Positions 50,298-59,321 of a stretch of DNA of 64,000 nucleotides are shown piece by piece; within the stretch, counting starts at the first letter, position 1; each line of letters begins with the position of its first letter. The stretch is from a virus: the IMG/VR virus record IMGVR_UViG_3300022699_000217, positions 1 to 64,000 of that record; one strand, 5' to 3'. The position numbers were made by a program, and so were the translations under genes. Under the pieces are notes generated by a model that was not told the origin of the DNA, did not search any database, and was given only the letters and a program-made list of their open reading frames with translations.

Positions 50298-51503
50298 ATG
50301 AGCGAACTGCAATGGCACGCCTGGCGCAAGCCAGGCATCGGCGCTAGCGAAGCGCCCGTCGTTTATCTGGGGCGCGTGTTCAACTCCACGCGGATGTCGC
50401 TGTACATCAAGAAGGTTTCGACCGAGCCCCCGCAAGTCAACACGGACGACAACCCCAACTTCCGGCGCGGCCACATGTATGAGCCGCTTGCCGCGACGCG
50501 ATTTACCGAGAAGACCGGCATCCAAGCGCACTACCCCGCAGACGACGCGGAACGATATGGGCCGCGTTATTGCTTGGAGGATCCCGACCACCCGCATCGT
50601 CATGCTTCGCTGGATGCCATCTGCGACGACGGATGGATCCTCGAGGTAAAATCGCCCAAGCAAATCACGTGCGACAAAATCAGATCGGAAGGGCTGAAGG
50701 ACTACTATCAAGTCCAAGCCGCGTATCAAGCGGCCATCGCGCAGAAGGTCGGCACGTTCGCTTGGGGTCCTGGGGAATGCAAGGGCGTCCGACTCTGCAT
50801 CTGGGAGCCAGAAAACGCCGACACCATGGTCATCGAGCTCCCTTACGACGAGGAGCTGAGTCAACTCGTAGTCGAGTCGGTCGATGACTTTTGGAATGAG
50901 CATGTTTCCAAGAACGAGCCGCCGATTGATGATCCGGCTCCTCCGTTTGTGAAGAGCAAGGGCGGCAAGTACCAGCATTGTTCCGACCCTGCGTTTATCG
51001 AGGCGTCCCAAAAGTTTGTCGTCTCCAAGGATGCCTTCGAGGCGGCCAAGATGCGGCTCGATATGGCCAAGGGGCAGCTCGTGGAGATGATGGATCAAGC
51101 CAACATGGATCGCATCCAGCTCCCGAGCGGCATCAAGTTCTTACGGAGCGAGCAGGAAGGGCGCAAGTCGCTGGATCTGGAGTTCCTCCTACACGAGCAC
51201 CCGAACATCGACATCGAGCGATACCAAAAGAAAGGACACCCGTTCAAAACGTTCCGCGTCTACGGCGTCAACAAAGTGGAGCGCGACGGCGATGACATGG
51301 AGCTATCCGGGCTCTCCATCGAGCTAGCCCAGTTTGTCAAGGAGCAGCACGACCCAGAGCTTCTTTTCGAGGCGTTCGATGACCTGCGGAGCCGCACCGA
51401 GATCTACACCCGCACGCTCGTGAACGAAGCGGAGGCCCTGGAGCAGCAACTCAAGCACGCCGCCAAGGTGTGCAAGGAAAAAGTCTTTGGAGGTTCATTG
51501 TGA
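50298..51503 (+). CDS. YqaJ/lambda-exonuclease-type recombinase, 401 aa
   Basis: N-terminal GASEAPVVYLGR (about residues 15-26), GHMYEPLAATRFTEKTGI (about 57-74), HASLDAICDDGWILEVKSPK (the D..EVK metal site, about 102-121) and YYQVQAAYQAAIAQ (about 134-147) are the motifs of the YqaJ/PD-(D/E)XK exonuclease family. The C-terminal part includes a coiled coil and an acidic region. It should degrade one strand from DNA ends and pass ssDNA to the Erf-like annealase encoded next. ATG 50298 follows AAAGAGGTGACC. Confidence 0.85.
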   Translation: MSELQWHAWRKPGIGASEAPVVYLGRVFNSTRMSLYIKKVSTEPPQVNTDDNPNFRRGHMYEPLAATRFTEKTGIQAHYPADDAERYGPRYCLEDPDHPHRHASLDAICDDGWILEVKSPKQITCDKIRSEGLKDYYQVQAAYQAAIAQKVGTFAWGPGECKGVRLCIWEPENADTMVIELPYDEELSQLVVESVDDFWNEHVSKNEPPIDDPAPPFVKSKGGKYQHCSDPAFIEASQKFVVSKDAFEAAKMRLDMAKGQLVEMMDQANMDRIQLPSGIKFLRSEQEGRKSLDLEFLLHEHPNIDIERYQKKGHPFKTFRVYGVNKVERDGDDMELSGLSIELAQFVKEQHDPELLFEAFDDLRSRTEIYTRTLVNEAEALEQQLKHAAKVCKEKVFGGSL

Positions 51504-52186
51504 AAAAGAGCGAACAGATCAACGAGCTGTCAGCAGCGCTTTCCGCCTTCCAGGGCGAGATCAAGGACGCGGTCAAATCCAACGAAGGGTATGGCTACAA
51601 CTATGCCAACCTCTCGGACATCTTGATCATCGCCAGGCCGCTTCTTGCCAAGAATGGCCTTGCGCTTATCCAGCTCGCCGCCAACGCCCCCGAGATCGAG
51701 GGGCATAACGGAACCAAGATTCAGCAGGTTGCCGTGGAGACCATCCTGACCCACAAGAGCGGGCAATGGATCTCCGAGGTCTACGCGATGCCCATTGAGC
51801 GCAAGATTAGCAACAAGGGCAAGGAGACTCTTTCGCTTGCTCAGTGTGTCGGCGTGACCATCACGTACTGTCGGCGCTACGCCGCAAGCGCCATCCTCGG
51901 GATGACGCAGACGGACAACGACGCCAGCGTGGTCGACTTCGTCACCGGCGCGGAGCTAAAGAAGCTCAAGGACATGGTTTCTAAAACCAACTCCGACATC
52001 GCCCTGGTGTGCCGGCACTGCGGCATCGATGAGATCGAGGACATCTCCCATGAGAATTTCGTCCGCGTCATGGACATGCTGTCGCGCAAGGCGTCCGTCA
52101 AAACCGATGCGCAATCTGCGACCGAAACCAAAACGGAATCACTCAAGGAGCTGGGACGCAAGGCGAAGGAATCCAAACAGGAATAG
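51500..52186 (+). CDS. erf: Erf-type single-strand annealing protein, 228 aa
   Basis: A GTG start at 51500, overlapping the upstream stop and with GGAGG upstream, is chosen over an in-frame start at 51470. The Erf signature is GYGYNYANLSDILIIARPLL at about residues 30-49 and QCVGVTITYCRRYAASAILG near 118-137, followed by TQTDNDAS. The C-terminal tail is acidic and Lys-rich (TETKTESLKELGRKAKESKQ), as in many ssDNA annealers. It pairs with the exonuclease for homologous recombination of phage DNA. Confidence 0.87.
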   Translation: MKKSEQINELSAALSAFQGEIKDAVKSNEGYGYNYANLSDILIIARPLLAKNGLALIQLAANAPEIEGHNGTKIQQVAVETILTHKSGQWISEVYAMPIERKISNKGKETLSLAQCVGVTITYCRRYAASAILGMTQTDNDASVVDFVTGAELKKLKDMVSKTNSDIALVCRHCGIDEIEDISHENFVRVMDMLSRKASVKTDAQSATETKTESLKELGRKAKESKQE

Positions 52187-52193
52187 GTGAGAC

Positions 52194-53645
52194 ATGAAGC
52201 GCAGGTTTGCCAAGGTCGAACGGTTTGTCTGGGATGACGCCCGTTTCCGAGCGCTGTCACTGGATGCCCGGCTGATGTGGCTGTACCTTCTGACGACGCC
52301 GAACGCCTCCTACTGCCCTGGTCTTGTCATCGCATCGGAGATTGCCATTGGGGAGCACCTCGGGTGGATTGATCCAGATGACATAGACTCCATTGCGACA
52401 GGCGTCGGGCGCGTTCGGGAAGCCCTCGGTATGCTTGCGAAGCCATCCGGAGACAGCGACAGCGGGTGGATCGGGTACGACCGAGCCGCTCGTGTTATAT
52501 TTATACGAAAAGCAGTCCGCCACGACCCGCCTAAAACAGTGAAGCAGGTTAAAAACTGGATCACAAAGTATCGGGAGGTTCCGTCTTGTGCGCTCAAGGC
52601 GGAGTGGCTTCATGCGGCACGAGACGTCACAGCGAGCCTATACGGGGCAGACGATCCCCGTGCGGCGGCTTTTTGCACGTTAGTTCGATCGGTCAACAGG
52701 CAAAACGACGATTCAGCGGAGCCGTCTGAGCGGGCATACAAGCTAATCGAGGATGGCCCAAGGGCTGTCAAAACAGTCGAACCGACTACAAAAAAGGAGA
52801 CGAATTCCATCACGGCTCCATCATGGGGAATCACGGGTCCATCACCAGTCACTCAAATTCCATCACCAGGAATCACGGCTCCATCAGAAAAAATTCACGG
52901 AGCACTCAAAAAAACTCACGAATCACTCATTCCAGCGCAACCTGTCGGAATTACGGAGGAAATAAATTCAGATAACATCCAAACATGCGATAGGACGAAA
53001 TGCAAAAATCCCAAAACGTCTGCGGTTGCTTCTTTTGATAGCATGAGCAGGGAGCAATTAGAATGCTTACAGCATTCTGAAGAGGGGGGCACATTGCCCG
53101 GCACCCAGCCCAACGATGACGATCAATGTATTAGTGGGGCAAGCGGCGCCGAGCGCCGCACACCCCACCCGTCTCGTGAGTCGTCTTCGTCATCGAAGAA
53201 GAAAAGGGCAGCAAGGAAGCCGCGCAAGTTCGAGGTGGAAGGCAAGCCCGAGCAACCACCGGAGGGCTTCAACGCTCGACAGCGGACGGTCTGGGAGGCC
53301 CTACGCACCGCGACGTTCTACGTCCCAGGGCAGGGGCTCATGACAGCGTGGCAGGCGGTCAGTGACCCGGTCCTCTTAGCAGCTCAGCTCGGCGGCGATG
53401 CCTATCCAGCGGTCGACGTGGGGTTGGTGCATCGGCTGGGCAACTGGACGACCCAGCACAAGCAGCGGGCGAAGCGAGAGGTGGGGCGGTTCCTGCTTAA
53501 TCGCTTCTCCACCTCCCAGGAGCGCGGCAACGGGCCTCAGGGCCGCGCAAACACCCAAACCCAGGGTGCACCAAGGGCTGGGAATCAACCCGACCTAGAG
53601 GAGCGCCTAGCTCGGTTAAACAGCGAACGAAAGGGGATGCAATGA
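52194..53645 (+). CDS. replication initiator (O-like), 483 aa
   Basis: The N-terminal 130 residues look like a winged-helix replication initiator (FVWDDARFRALSLDARLMWL, LLTTPNASYCPGLVIASEIA, VGRVREALGMLAKPSGDSDS). The middle holds a degenerate 7-residue repeat encoded by a 21-bp DNA repeat at 52809-52934, then a low-complexity linker. The C-terminal 110 residues (NARQRTVWEALRTATFYVPG) form a separate helical domain, likely helicase-loading or DnaB-binding. It is directly followed by the DnaB helicase gene, as lambda O is followed by P. Confidence 0.72.
   Translation: MKRRFAKVERFVWDDARFRALSLDARLMWLYLLTTPNASYCPGLVIASEIAIGEHLGWIDPDDIDSIATGVGRVREALGMLAKPSGDSDSGWIGYDRAARVIFIRKAVRHDPPKTVKQVKNWITKYREVPSCALKAEWLHAARDVTASLYGADDPRAAAFCTLVRSVNRQNDDSAEPSERAYKLIEDGPRAVKTVEPTTKKETNSITAPSWGITGPSPVTQIPSPGITAPSEKIHGALKKTHESLIPAQPVGITEEINSDNIQTCDRTKCKNPKTSAVASFDSMSREQLECLQHSEEGGTLPGTQPNDDDQCISGASGAERRTPHPSRESSSSSKKKRAARKPRKFEVEGKPEQPPEGFNARQRTVWEALRTATFYVPGQGLMTAWQAVSDPVLLAAQLGGDAYPAVDVGLVHRLGNWTTQHKQRAKREVGRFLLNRFSTSQERGNGPQGRANTQTQGAPRAGNQPDLEERLARLNSERKGMQ
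52809..52934 (+). repeat. intragenic 21-bp iteron array (candidate replication origin)
   Basis: Three near-identical ATCACGGSTCCATCA units begin at 52809, 52830 and 52872. Degenerate units at 52851, 52893 and 52914 keep the same 21-bp step, giving six units in phase. An AT-richer stretch with AAAAAAATTC-like and AAATAAATTCAG runs follows up to about 53000. In-gene iterons next to an AT-rich tract in an initiator gene are the layout of lambda-type origins. Confidence 0.75.
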
Positions 53646-53646
53646 G

Positions 53647-55059
53647 ATGAATAAAGTACCGCCACATGATGCGCAAGCTGAACGCGCTTTGCTCGGATCG
53701 ACACTGATGGATAACAAGGTGCTTCTTCGCGTGGGGGGCATCGTTCAGCCGGAGGATTTCTACTACGAGCAGCATCGGCGCGTTTTTGCCGCGATGAAAG
53801 CGCTTTCATCCGCGAGGGAGCCTATCGACCCGGTCACGTTGGGAACGCGACTTCTCGAGAGCGGCGATCTTGAAAAGGTCGGCGGCGCGATGGCCATCAA
53901 CGATCTTCTGGATGGGACGGCGACAGCGGTAAACGCGGAGCACTATGCACGGAAGATCGCAGAGAAGGCGGTCGTTCGGCGGCTCCTGTACGCGGCATCC
54001 GAGGTCGTCGCAACCGCGTACAATGGATACGAGGATTTCAACGCCTTCGTCGCCGCAGCGCGGGAATCCATAGTCAAGGCGGCGGTGGCAACGCAAGACA
54101 CGGCGAACGCCCCGCGCAAAATCGACGAGGACCTGAAGGAAGCCTGGCGCAACATAACTGAGGGACGCGAGATGGAGGGCGTCATCAAGACAGGCATCGA
54201 TACCGTGGACAGGACAACCGGAGGATTGTTTCCGGGCCTGCTCACGGTGCTTGCCGGGCGGCCATCGATGGGGAAAAGCTGCGTCGGGCTGAACATCGCC
54301 ATCAACGTGGCGAAGCAGGGGAAAAAGGTGCTCCTCCTCACGATGGAGGACACGCGATACTTCGTGGTTCTGCGGCTGCTCGCGCGGTTTGCGGACATCG
54401 ATCTTCAGCGCCTAACGCTCAGCATGGCTGGTCGCGAGGACTACCCGTCCATCCTAAATGCCATCACCAAGCTGACGGACTTGCCGTTCTGGGTGGATGA
54501 TACGTCCGGATTGACCGTTGACCAGATCCGATCTAGGGTAGCAGCACACCGCGAGGAACACGGGCTTGACCTGCTCGTGGTGGACCACTTGCTGGAGATC
54601 GATGCCGACGCCGAGAACGAGACGCTTAAGGTCTCCAAGGCGGCGGCGGGCTCCAGGGATATAGCGAAGGAGCTGTACATCCCCGTCCTGCTATTACATC
54701 AGCTCAACCGTGGCGTTGAGCAGCGCTCGGACAAGCGCCCGATGCTGTCCGATCTGAAGCAGACCGGCAAGGTCGAGGAGGTCGCGCGGCAGGTCTGGTT
54801 TCTTTTCCGCCCATCGTACTACGACGGCGATGGTGATGAGAGTCGCCGGGATATTCAGTTGATCATCGCAAAGTCGAACCACGGTCGCACGGGGGTCGCG
54901 AAGCTATGGGGTGACTTGTCGCGGATGTACGTTCGTGGATGGTCTCGCGATGTTGACGGTGCATTCCCGGAAATCGATGCCATGGATGACCCAGCGGAAA
55001 GTAGTGGGAGCGCTAAACCGTGGACGCCGGTGTCCGCGTCACACCTAGCCGATTATTAG
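53647..55059 (+). CDS. dnaB: replicative DNA helicase (DnaB-type), 470 aa
   Basis: N-terminal DnaB domain: PPHDAQAERALLGSTLMDNK to FYYEQHRRVFAAMKAL. C-terminal RecA-like ATPase: Walker A GRPSMGKS at about residues 209-216, Walker B LLVVDH at about 311-316, then LHQLNRGVEQRSDKRPMLSD followed by LKQTGKVEE (DnaB signature) and KSNHGRTG. All key elements are present. It unwinds phage DNA after loading by the upstream initiator or by the host loader. Confidence 0.93.
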   Translation: MNKVPPHDAQAERALLGSTLMDNKVLLRVGGIVQPEDFYYEQHRRVFAAMKALSSAREPIDPVTLGTRLLESGDLEKVGGAMAINDLLDGTATAVNAEHYARKIAEKAVVRRLLYAASEVVATAYNGYEDFNAFVAAARESIVKAAVATQDTANAPRKIDEDLKEAWRNITEGREMEGVIKTGIDTVDRTTGGLFPGLLTVLAGRPSMGKSCVGLNIAINVAKQGKKVLLLTMEDTRYFVVLRLLARFADIDLQRLTLSMAGREDYPSILNAITKLTDLPFWVDDTSGLTVDQIRSRVAAHREEHGLDLLVVDHLLEIDADAENETLKVSKAAAGSRDIAKELYIPVLLLHQLNRGVEQRSDKRPMLSDLKQTGKVEEVARQVWFLFRPSYYDGDGDESRRDIQLIIAKSNHGRTGVAKLWGDLSRMYVRGWSRDVDGAFPEIDAMDDPAESSGSAKPWTPVSASHLADY

Positions 55060-55068
55060 GAGGAACAG

Positions 55069-56289
55069 ATGGAGGATCGCCCAAAGGGGAAGCCCACCGA
55101 AAACACGACCCTGATTGTGTGCCAATGTGGCGGCGTCGCATTCGCGGAGGAGAAGCGCACCAAGACGGCTGTCGTGTTTCGGTGCATCAAATGCAACGAG
55201 CGGACGTCGGTGCAGGGGCGCGCAGCCGTTGCGCGCGTACCGCTGGACGAGGTCACGTTCGCTATCCAACACATCCTGTCGCCAGAGTACCGCACGGACG
55301 GGGAGCCGAAGCGGCCCAAGCTCGAGGTGAAGCAGGAGTGGCTGGACTTGTTTCGAGAGGACACGGAAAACATCGACATCGACGAGCGGAACAACCTGAA
55401 CGAAGAGCAAAAGGAGCTGCTTGACAACCTCTCGACCAAGGAGGTCGAAGATTTGAAGCTGGCGCTCAACAAGCGGGAGCCCATGCGGTTCGGCTTTTTG
55501 CCGCAAGACAAGTACCTGATCAATCGCTGGCTGAACGGGCTCCGCATCATGCACCACGGCGAGTCGGGCTTTGCCGAGCAAACCTGGCAGAGCAAGGCGC
55601 TCGCGCTCGCCGCCGCGGATGGCTTGGCGGGGTTCCCGCCGCAGGTCCTTGCCGTCCTCGATGCCGTCGACGAAGCCGTGGATCGATTGAGCGAGGAGGC
55701 AAAGGAGAAGGGCAAGAAGTGGAGTAAGCGCAAGGAGACGCGCATCCGTAACGACACCCGCGACGCCTTGTGCCAGCGCTATAACCTGGGCGTCTATGCC
55801 GATCAGACGAACCTTTTTGAGCCGAAGCCGGACCCGGTTGTCGAGCAGGCGAAAGCCGTCGAAGCGAAGCAGGCGGATGCACGGGCAGCCGAGCAAAAGA
55901 AAGTCGGCATCATCGACGACGGTTATCTCCATCGAGCGCTTATGGACGTCCGAGAATCGTTCGGGCTCCAGGGTGCCATGCTCGTCGGTGGGGCTGCTGA
56001 GTTCGCCATGCTCCAGAAAGCCGCAGATGACAAGGGCGGGTATCTCTTGCGAGTCGAGGGGGACTCGAGGACGACGACCAAGAAAGGCGCTCCTGTTTAC
56101 GAGTACGTTTGGCTCGAGGAGGACGACGAGGACGACCCGATTGATTTCGTGCTACCGTACCTGGAGCAGATTGACGACGTGCTCCCAGATGCCCAGATCC
56201 GAGTCGTGGAGTTGCTGCCGTCGGACTACGATGAAATGGAACCGTGGGATAAGCCCACAATCGCAGATGAAAGGGAGATTTTGAAATGA
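55069..56289 (+). CDS. zinc-ribbon-containing unknown protein, 406 aa
   Basis: Residues 18-45 contain CQCGGVAF and CIKCNERT, a probable C4 zinc ribbon. The middle (about 80-200) is helical and acidic. The C-terminal half includes DQTNLFEPKPDPVVEQAKAV and a beta-rich end (GGYLLRVEGDSRTTTKKGAP, YEYVWLEEDDEDDPIDFVLP). No catalytic motif is evident. It lies directly after the helicase, so a replication- or recombination-linked role is plausible but not shown. Confidence 0.6.
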   Translation: MEDRPKGKPTENTTLIVCQCGGVAFAEEKRTKTAVVFRCIKCNERTSVQGRAAVARVPLDEVTFAIQHILSPEYRTDGEPKRPKLEVKQEWLDLFREDTENIDIDERNNLNEEQKELLDNLSTKEVEDLKLALNKREPMRFGFLPQDKYLINRWLNGLRIMHHGESGFAEQTWQSKALALAAADGLAGFPPQVLAVLDAVDEAVDRLSEEAKEKGKKWSKRKETRIRNDTRDALCQRYNLGVYADQTNLFEPKPDPVVEQAKAVEAKQADARAAEQKKVGIIDDGYLHRALMDVRESFGLQGAMLVGGAAEFAMLQKAADDKGGYLLRVEGDSRTTTKKGAPVYEYVWLEEDDEDDPIDFVLPYLEQIDDVLPDAQIRVVELLPSDYDEMEPWDKPTIADEREILK

Positions 56290-56597
56290 CAGAGCAAAAA
56301 AACAACCAAACACCGAAGGCCCAAGACAACCCGTTCTACGCCATGGCGATGGAGGAGTGCGATTCGGAGATCTCGATCATCCGGCACATGTTCGCCAAGG
56401 CGGCCAAGGCGGAAGACACCGAAGCAGCCTGCAAAGCCGCCGAGACCATCGCGCGCATCAAGCAGTCAGCGATGATGAATGCGACAAGGATGAACGTGCT
56501 CATCGCCGAGGCGAACATGCGTGCCCGGCAGATGCCGCAGCCGCAAGCCATGCAAGACCCGGCCGCCAAGCTGTCCGCCGTTAAGGATGAGACATGA
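56286..56597 (+). CDS. small helical protein, 103 aa
   Basis: Not recognised. The sequence is mostly helical with repeated alanine-rich stretches (FAKAAKAEDTEAACKAAETI, SAMMNATRMNVLIAEANMRA). The start overlaps the upstream stop (ATGA), and its stop overlaps the amidase ATG. Function unknown. Confidence 0.55.
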   Translation: MTEQKNNQTPKAQDNPFYAMAMEECDSEISIIRHMFAKAAKAEDTEAACKAAETIARIKQSAMMNATRMNVLIAEANMRARQMPQPQAMQDPAAKLSAVKDET

Positions 56598-57472
56598 GTC
56601 GCCCGGATGTGTTCCTGGAGCATTTCCCGCTCGCGGACGGCGAGGGGTTGTCAACGAGCTTCGCGCTGGATGCGTGCACGTTCGACATCGGGGTTCCGGT
56701 CATCAAATGGTGCGACGCTGGCGGGTTCGATGGGTATGCCCGGAACGTCTCGGTGGAGACGGCGTTGAACCGCAAAACAGGGCGCACCCAGCGCAAGCGC
56801 ATTTCCGGCAAGCGATACGGGATGCGGACCAAGGGCAGCCGGTCGATCTCGCAGATCATGATCCATCACACCGGGGGCGACGGGAACGGCGCGGGGAACG
56901 TGTTCAACACGCTCCACAACCAGCGTGGCCTATCGGTGCATTTCGTCATCGATGACGACGGGACCATCTGGCAGTTTTTGGATTGCGCGGAGAAGGCGTG
57001 GCACGCAGGCGGCCACAACAATATCTCCGTTGGCATCGAGTGCAACCTGTATCCGCTTGCGGAAGAGCGCCCCGACTATTACTCGGAAGCCCGGCGCGAG
57101 CGGTTCGGGAATTTGCCGCACGAAATCGTTGAGGACGAGATCCACGGGCGCAAGATGAGGGTCTTTCAAATGCCGGAGCCGCAGCGAGAGGCGCTCGCCA
57201 AGTTATGCGCGGGCATCTGGGTCGCGCTGGGCGCGATTGCGTGCGACGAGGAGAACAAAGACCGCGGCGAAGCGTTGGGGATAGAGCCCCTGTTCCCGCG
57301 GATCCGACGAGCGATCCCGCGCACCGAAATCGCTCGTCCGAAAAAGCACATCGGGATGATCGGGCATCTGCAGGCAACGAAGCGCAAGATCGACCCAGCG
57401 GGCTTTCCGTGGGAAGATTTTGAGCGGAGGGTCGCGATGCACTTCAGCGATTACACCGCATTATGGAGGTGA
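56594..57472 (+). CDS. N-acetylmuramoyl-L-alanine amidase endolysin, 292 aa
   Basis: The catalytic domain (about residues 85-275) matches Amidase_2/PGRP: IMIHHTGGDGNG (H91-H92), GLSVHFVIDDDGTIWQFLD (H116), KAWHAGGHNNISVGIECN (H137, H141) and a late IGMIGHLQATKRKIDPAGFP segment with the second zinc histidine and the K/D pair. The N-terminal 80 residues are unusual for endolysins and could bind cell wall. No signal peptide, so it likely depends on a holin for release. Confidence 0.88.
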   Translation: MSRPDVFLEHFPLADGEGLSTSFALDACTFDIGVPVIKWCDAGGFDGYARNVSVETALNRKTGRTQRKRISGKRYGMRTKGSRSISQIMIHHTGGDGNGAGNVFNTLHNQRGLSVHFVIDDDGTIWQFLDCAEKAWHAGGHNNISVGIECNLYPLAEERPDYYSEARRERFGNLPHEIVEDEIHGRKMRVFQMPEPQREALAKLCAGIWVALGAIACDEENKDRGEALGIEPLFPRIRRAIPRTEIARPKKHIGMIGHLQATKRKIDPAGFPWEDFERRVAMHFSDYTALWR

Positions 57473-57474
57473 GT

Positions 57475-58101
57475 ATGTTTCGTTTGTTTCTTGTGTTGAT
57501 GGTGCTCCTGTGCAGCGGCGTGTCTGCCGCGGAACCGCCCGCCGAATCCAGGCAGCAGGAAGTCGCCCCGCCGATTGCACCTTCGGAGTGGAACACGGGG
57601 ACGAAGGTCCTGCTCGCGCGTTCGTGCATCGGCGAAGCCGGCTTCCGCGCGCAAGAGGAATGCGTCGCCATCGCCTATGTTTACGCGGCACGTGCGATGC
57701 AGACGGGGGCGAGCTTTCGCACGGTTATGCGGCAGTACAGCTCGGCCATCAAGAAGCACGAGCAGCATCGGCGTCCGTGGCTCTTTGAGATCACCGCAGC
57801 GGGCACGCGCCCGACAAGCTGGCCGCGACACCTAAGCTGGCCGAGGCACCGCGAGGCCCTCTTTGCCTTGATGGCGGTCTTGGATCGGTGGGCTGCTGGA
57901 GAGATCCCAAATCCTGTGCCCGGCGCCAACCACTATGGATCAACCCAAGACCTTCATCGCTCGGACTACTTTACCGAGGCCATGTTGGTGCCCGCGCCAG
58001 CACATTTCCGGAATCGGTTCTTCGATGACACGGGTGTGCGAAAGCAAATCGGGATGAGCCTGGTTCGGTGGAGGAAGAAATGCGGCCAACAGAAACGATA
58101 G
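57475..58101 (+). CDS. secreted SleB-like cell-wall hydrolase, 208 aa
   Basis: ATG 57475 follows GGAGGTGAGT. Residues 1-19 form a signal peptide (MFRLFLVLMVLLCSGVSAA). The mature part contains CIGEAGFRAQEECVAIAYVY near residues 47-66 and NPVPGANHYGSTQDLHRSDY near 147-166, resembling the E and late regions of SleB/Hydrolase_2 cell-wall hydrolases. It would act in the periplasm, separately from the cytoplasmic amidase. Domain match is moderate; lytic transglycosylase is the main alternative. Confidence 0.6.
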   Translation: MFRLFLVLMVLLCSGVSAAEPPAESRQQEVAPPIAPSEWNTGTKVLLARSCIGEAGFRAQEECVAIAYVYAARAMQTGASFRTVMRQYSSAIKKHEQHRRPWLFEITAAGTRPTSWPRHLSWPRHREALFALMAVLDRWAAGEIPNPVPGANHYGSTQDLHRSDYFTEAMLVPAPAHFRNRFFDDTGVRKQIGMSLVRWRKKCGQQKR

Positions 58102-58304
58102 AAGGACACAACTCAATCGATGACACGATTCGAAAGCTGATTGCAGTTGCGAGGCCGGAGGGGGATGTATTTAGGCGGCTGGAACGGTACGAGTACATGA
58201 TTTCGCAAAACATATTCATCGGCGAAGCAGCAATGCGGTTCATTGCGGATCTAGTGGACAAATACAACGCGGCAATCGTCGCATCAAAACAGGAGCAAAA
58301 ATGA
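58080..58304 (+). CDS. small helical unknown protein, 74 aa
   Basis: ATG 58080 follows GGAGGAAGA; a GTG at 58068 is in frame but overlaps the ribosome-binding site. MRPTETIEGHNSIDDTIRKL and a coiled-coil-like C-terminal half (NIFIGEAAMRFIADLVDKYN). It overlaps the previous gene by 22 bases. Function unknown. Confidence 0.55.
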   Translation: MRPTETIEGHNSIDDTIRKLIAVARPEGDVFRRLERYEYMISQNIFIGEAAMRFIADLVDKYNAAIVASKQEQK

Positions 58305-58660
58305 GCAAGGTGACAATCGGCATTATGGATCGCTCCATGGACCCACCCAAGTGGAAGGGCACCGTCACGATGGACGCTCCGCTTGACGAGCTGAAGCGCG
58401 GCGACAAGTTTGCGCGGGGGGCGTTCAAGGCAGCCGTCGAAGCCAAGATGAGTGAGATGGGGCTGTTCATCGAATCGCTGAACACCGTCCACTCGATGCC
58501 GGAAGGGATTCCACGATGCGACTACGTGGCGACCGTGCTCCCGAAGGAGGTGTCGCGGGCATTCGCAGCCAAGAAAACTCGGACGCGCCCTGTCATCCGT
58601 GGTGGCAAGACCATTCAACGAGGGCACGACGTGGGCGTGCCGACGAGGAAGCCGGAATGA
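58301..58660 (+). CDS. unknown protein, 119 aa
   Basis: Not recognised. The N-terminal half contains an IMDRSMDPPKWKGTVTMDAP strand region; the C-terminal 40 residues are basic (FAAKKTRTRPVIRGGKTIQR). Overlaps both neighbours by four bases (ATGA). The basic end may bind nucleic acid. Confidence 0.5.
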   Translation: MSKVTIGIMDRSMDPPKWKGTVTMDAPLDELKRGDKFARGAFKAAVEAKMSEMGLFIESLNTVHSMPEGIPRCDYVATVLPKEVSRAFAAKKTRTRPVIRGGKTIQRGHDVGVPTRKPE

Positions 58661-59085
58661 GCGACAAGGGGAAAAGCATTAGCACGTATCAAACGCTTCT
58701 GTCCGACCCGGACGCGCCGTACCCAATTGAGTGTGACATGCCGATTGGGTACAGCCTGATTGGGCGGGCGCCGTACCCGGATATAACGGTTATGGACAGC
58801 AAGATCGTTCACGTCCGACAGCTAAAATACCAAGTCCTGCTACTTGAGGCGGCGGACGAGGACCAAACCAGGGTGGAGCACGTTCGCATCGGGCGGCTGG
58901 TTGCCGAGCTGGAAGGCGACGCGGGCGACGTGGAGATTCAACGGTTCCTTTTGCCAACCGATGACGATCCAGCGCCAGTTAACCTATCCCGATGCGCGGC
59001 GTGCCTCATGCAAATCCCGGAGGGCGAGGCCGTCGTCGTCGATGGCGAAGCATTCCACAGGCATTGCTACATCGTAGAGGAGTGA
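58657..59085 (+). CDS. unknown protein with C-terminal Cys/His cluster, 142 aa
   Basis: ATG 58657 overlaps the upstream stop. Near the C-terminus (about residues 115-139) CAACLMQIPEGE followed by AFHRHCYIVEE could bind one zinc, LIM-like. The rest is beta-rich (HVRQLKYQVLLLEAADEDQT, RVEHVRIGRLVAELEGDAGD). No known enzyme motif. Confidence 0.55.
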   Translation: MSDKGKSISTYQTLLSDPDAPYPIECDMPIGYSLIGRAPYPDITVMDSKIVHVRQLKYQVLLLEAADEDQTRVEHVRIGRLVAELEGDAGDVEIQRFLLPTDDDPAPVNLSRCAACLMQIPEGEAVVVDGEAFHRHCYIVEE

Positions 59086-59087
59086 CC

Positions 59088-59321
59088 ATGGAAATCGCAT
59101 TGAATCTTTTTTTCGGCGTCGTGCTGGTTGTCGTTTGCATCGCCTTCTTGATGTTGACGATAGCCATGGCGGTAACGAGCGTGCACGACTATAAGATGGC
59201 GCTGGATGAACGGAAGCCCGGCATCGTCTTTCAAGCTGCCGTGATGGTTCTGACCATGCTGATGGCCACGGTAGTGAGCGGCGGCGCGGCCATCTCGCAG
59301 TTTATGGGGGTGTTTCAATGA
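59088..59321 (+). CDS. small two-helix membrane protein, candidate holin, 77 aa
   Basis: Two hydrophobic segments: residues 3-30 (IALNLFFGVVLVVVCIAFLM) and 50-72 (AAVMVLTMLMATVVSGGAAI), joined by a charged loop (DYKMALDERKPG). Size, topology and nearness to endolysin and spanin genes fit a class II holin. Starts two bases after the upstream stop. Confidence 0.5.
   Translation: MEIALNLFFGVVLVVVCIAFLMLTIAMAVTSVHDYKMALDERKPGIVFQAAVMVLTMLMATVVSGGAAISQFMGVFQ

Noticed and set aside
52809-52934. CRISPR-like regular repeat
   Set aside because: The units are 15-21 bp with no spacers of independent sequence, and they encode a repeated protein segment; iterons explain them better.
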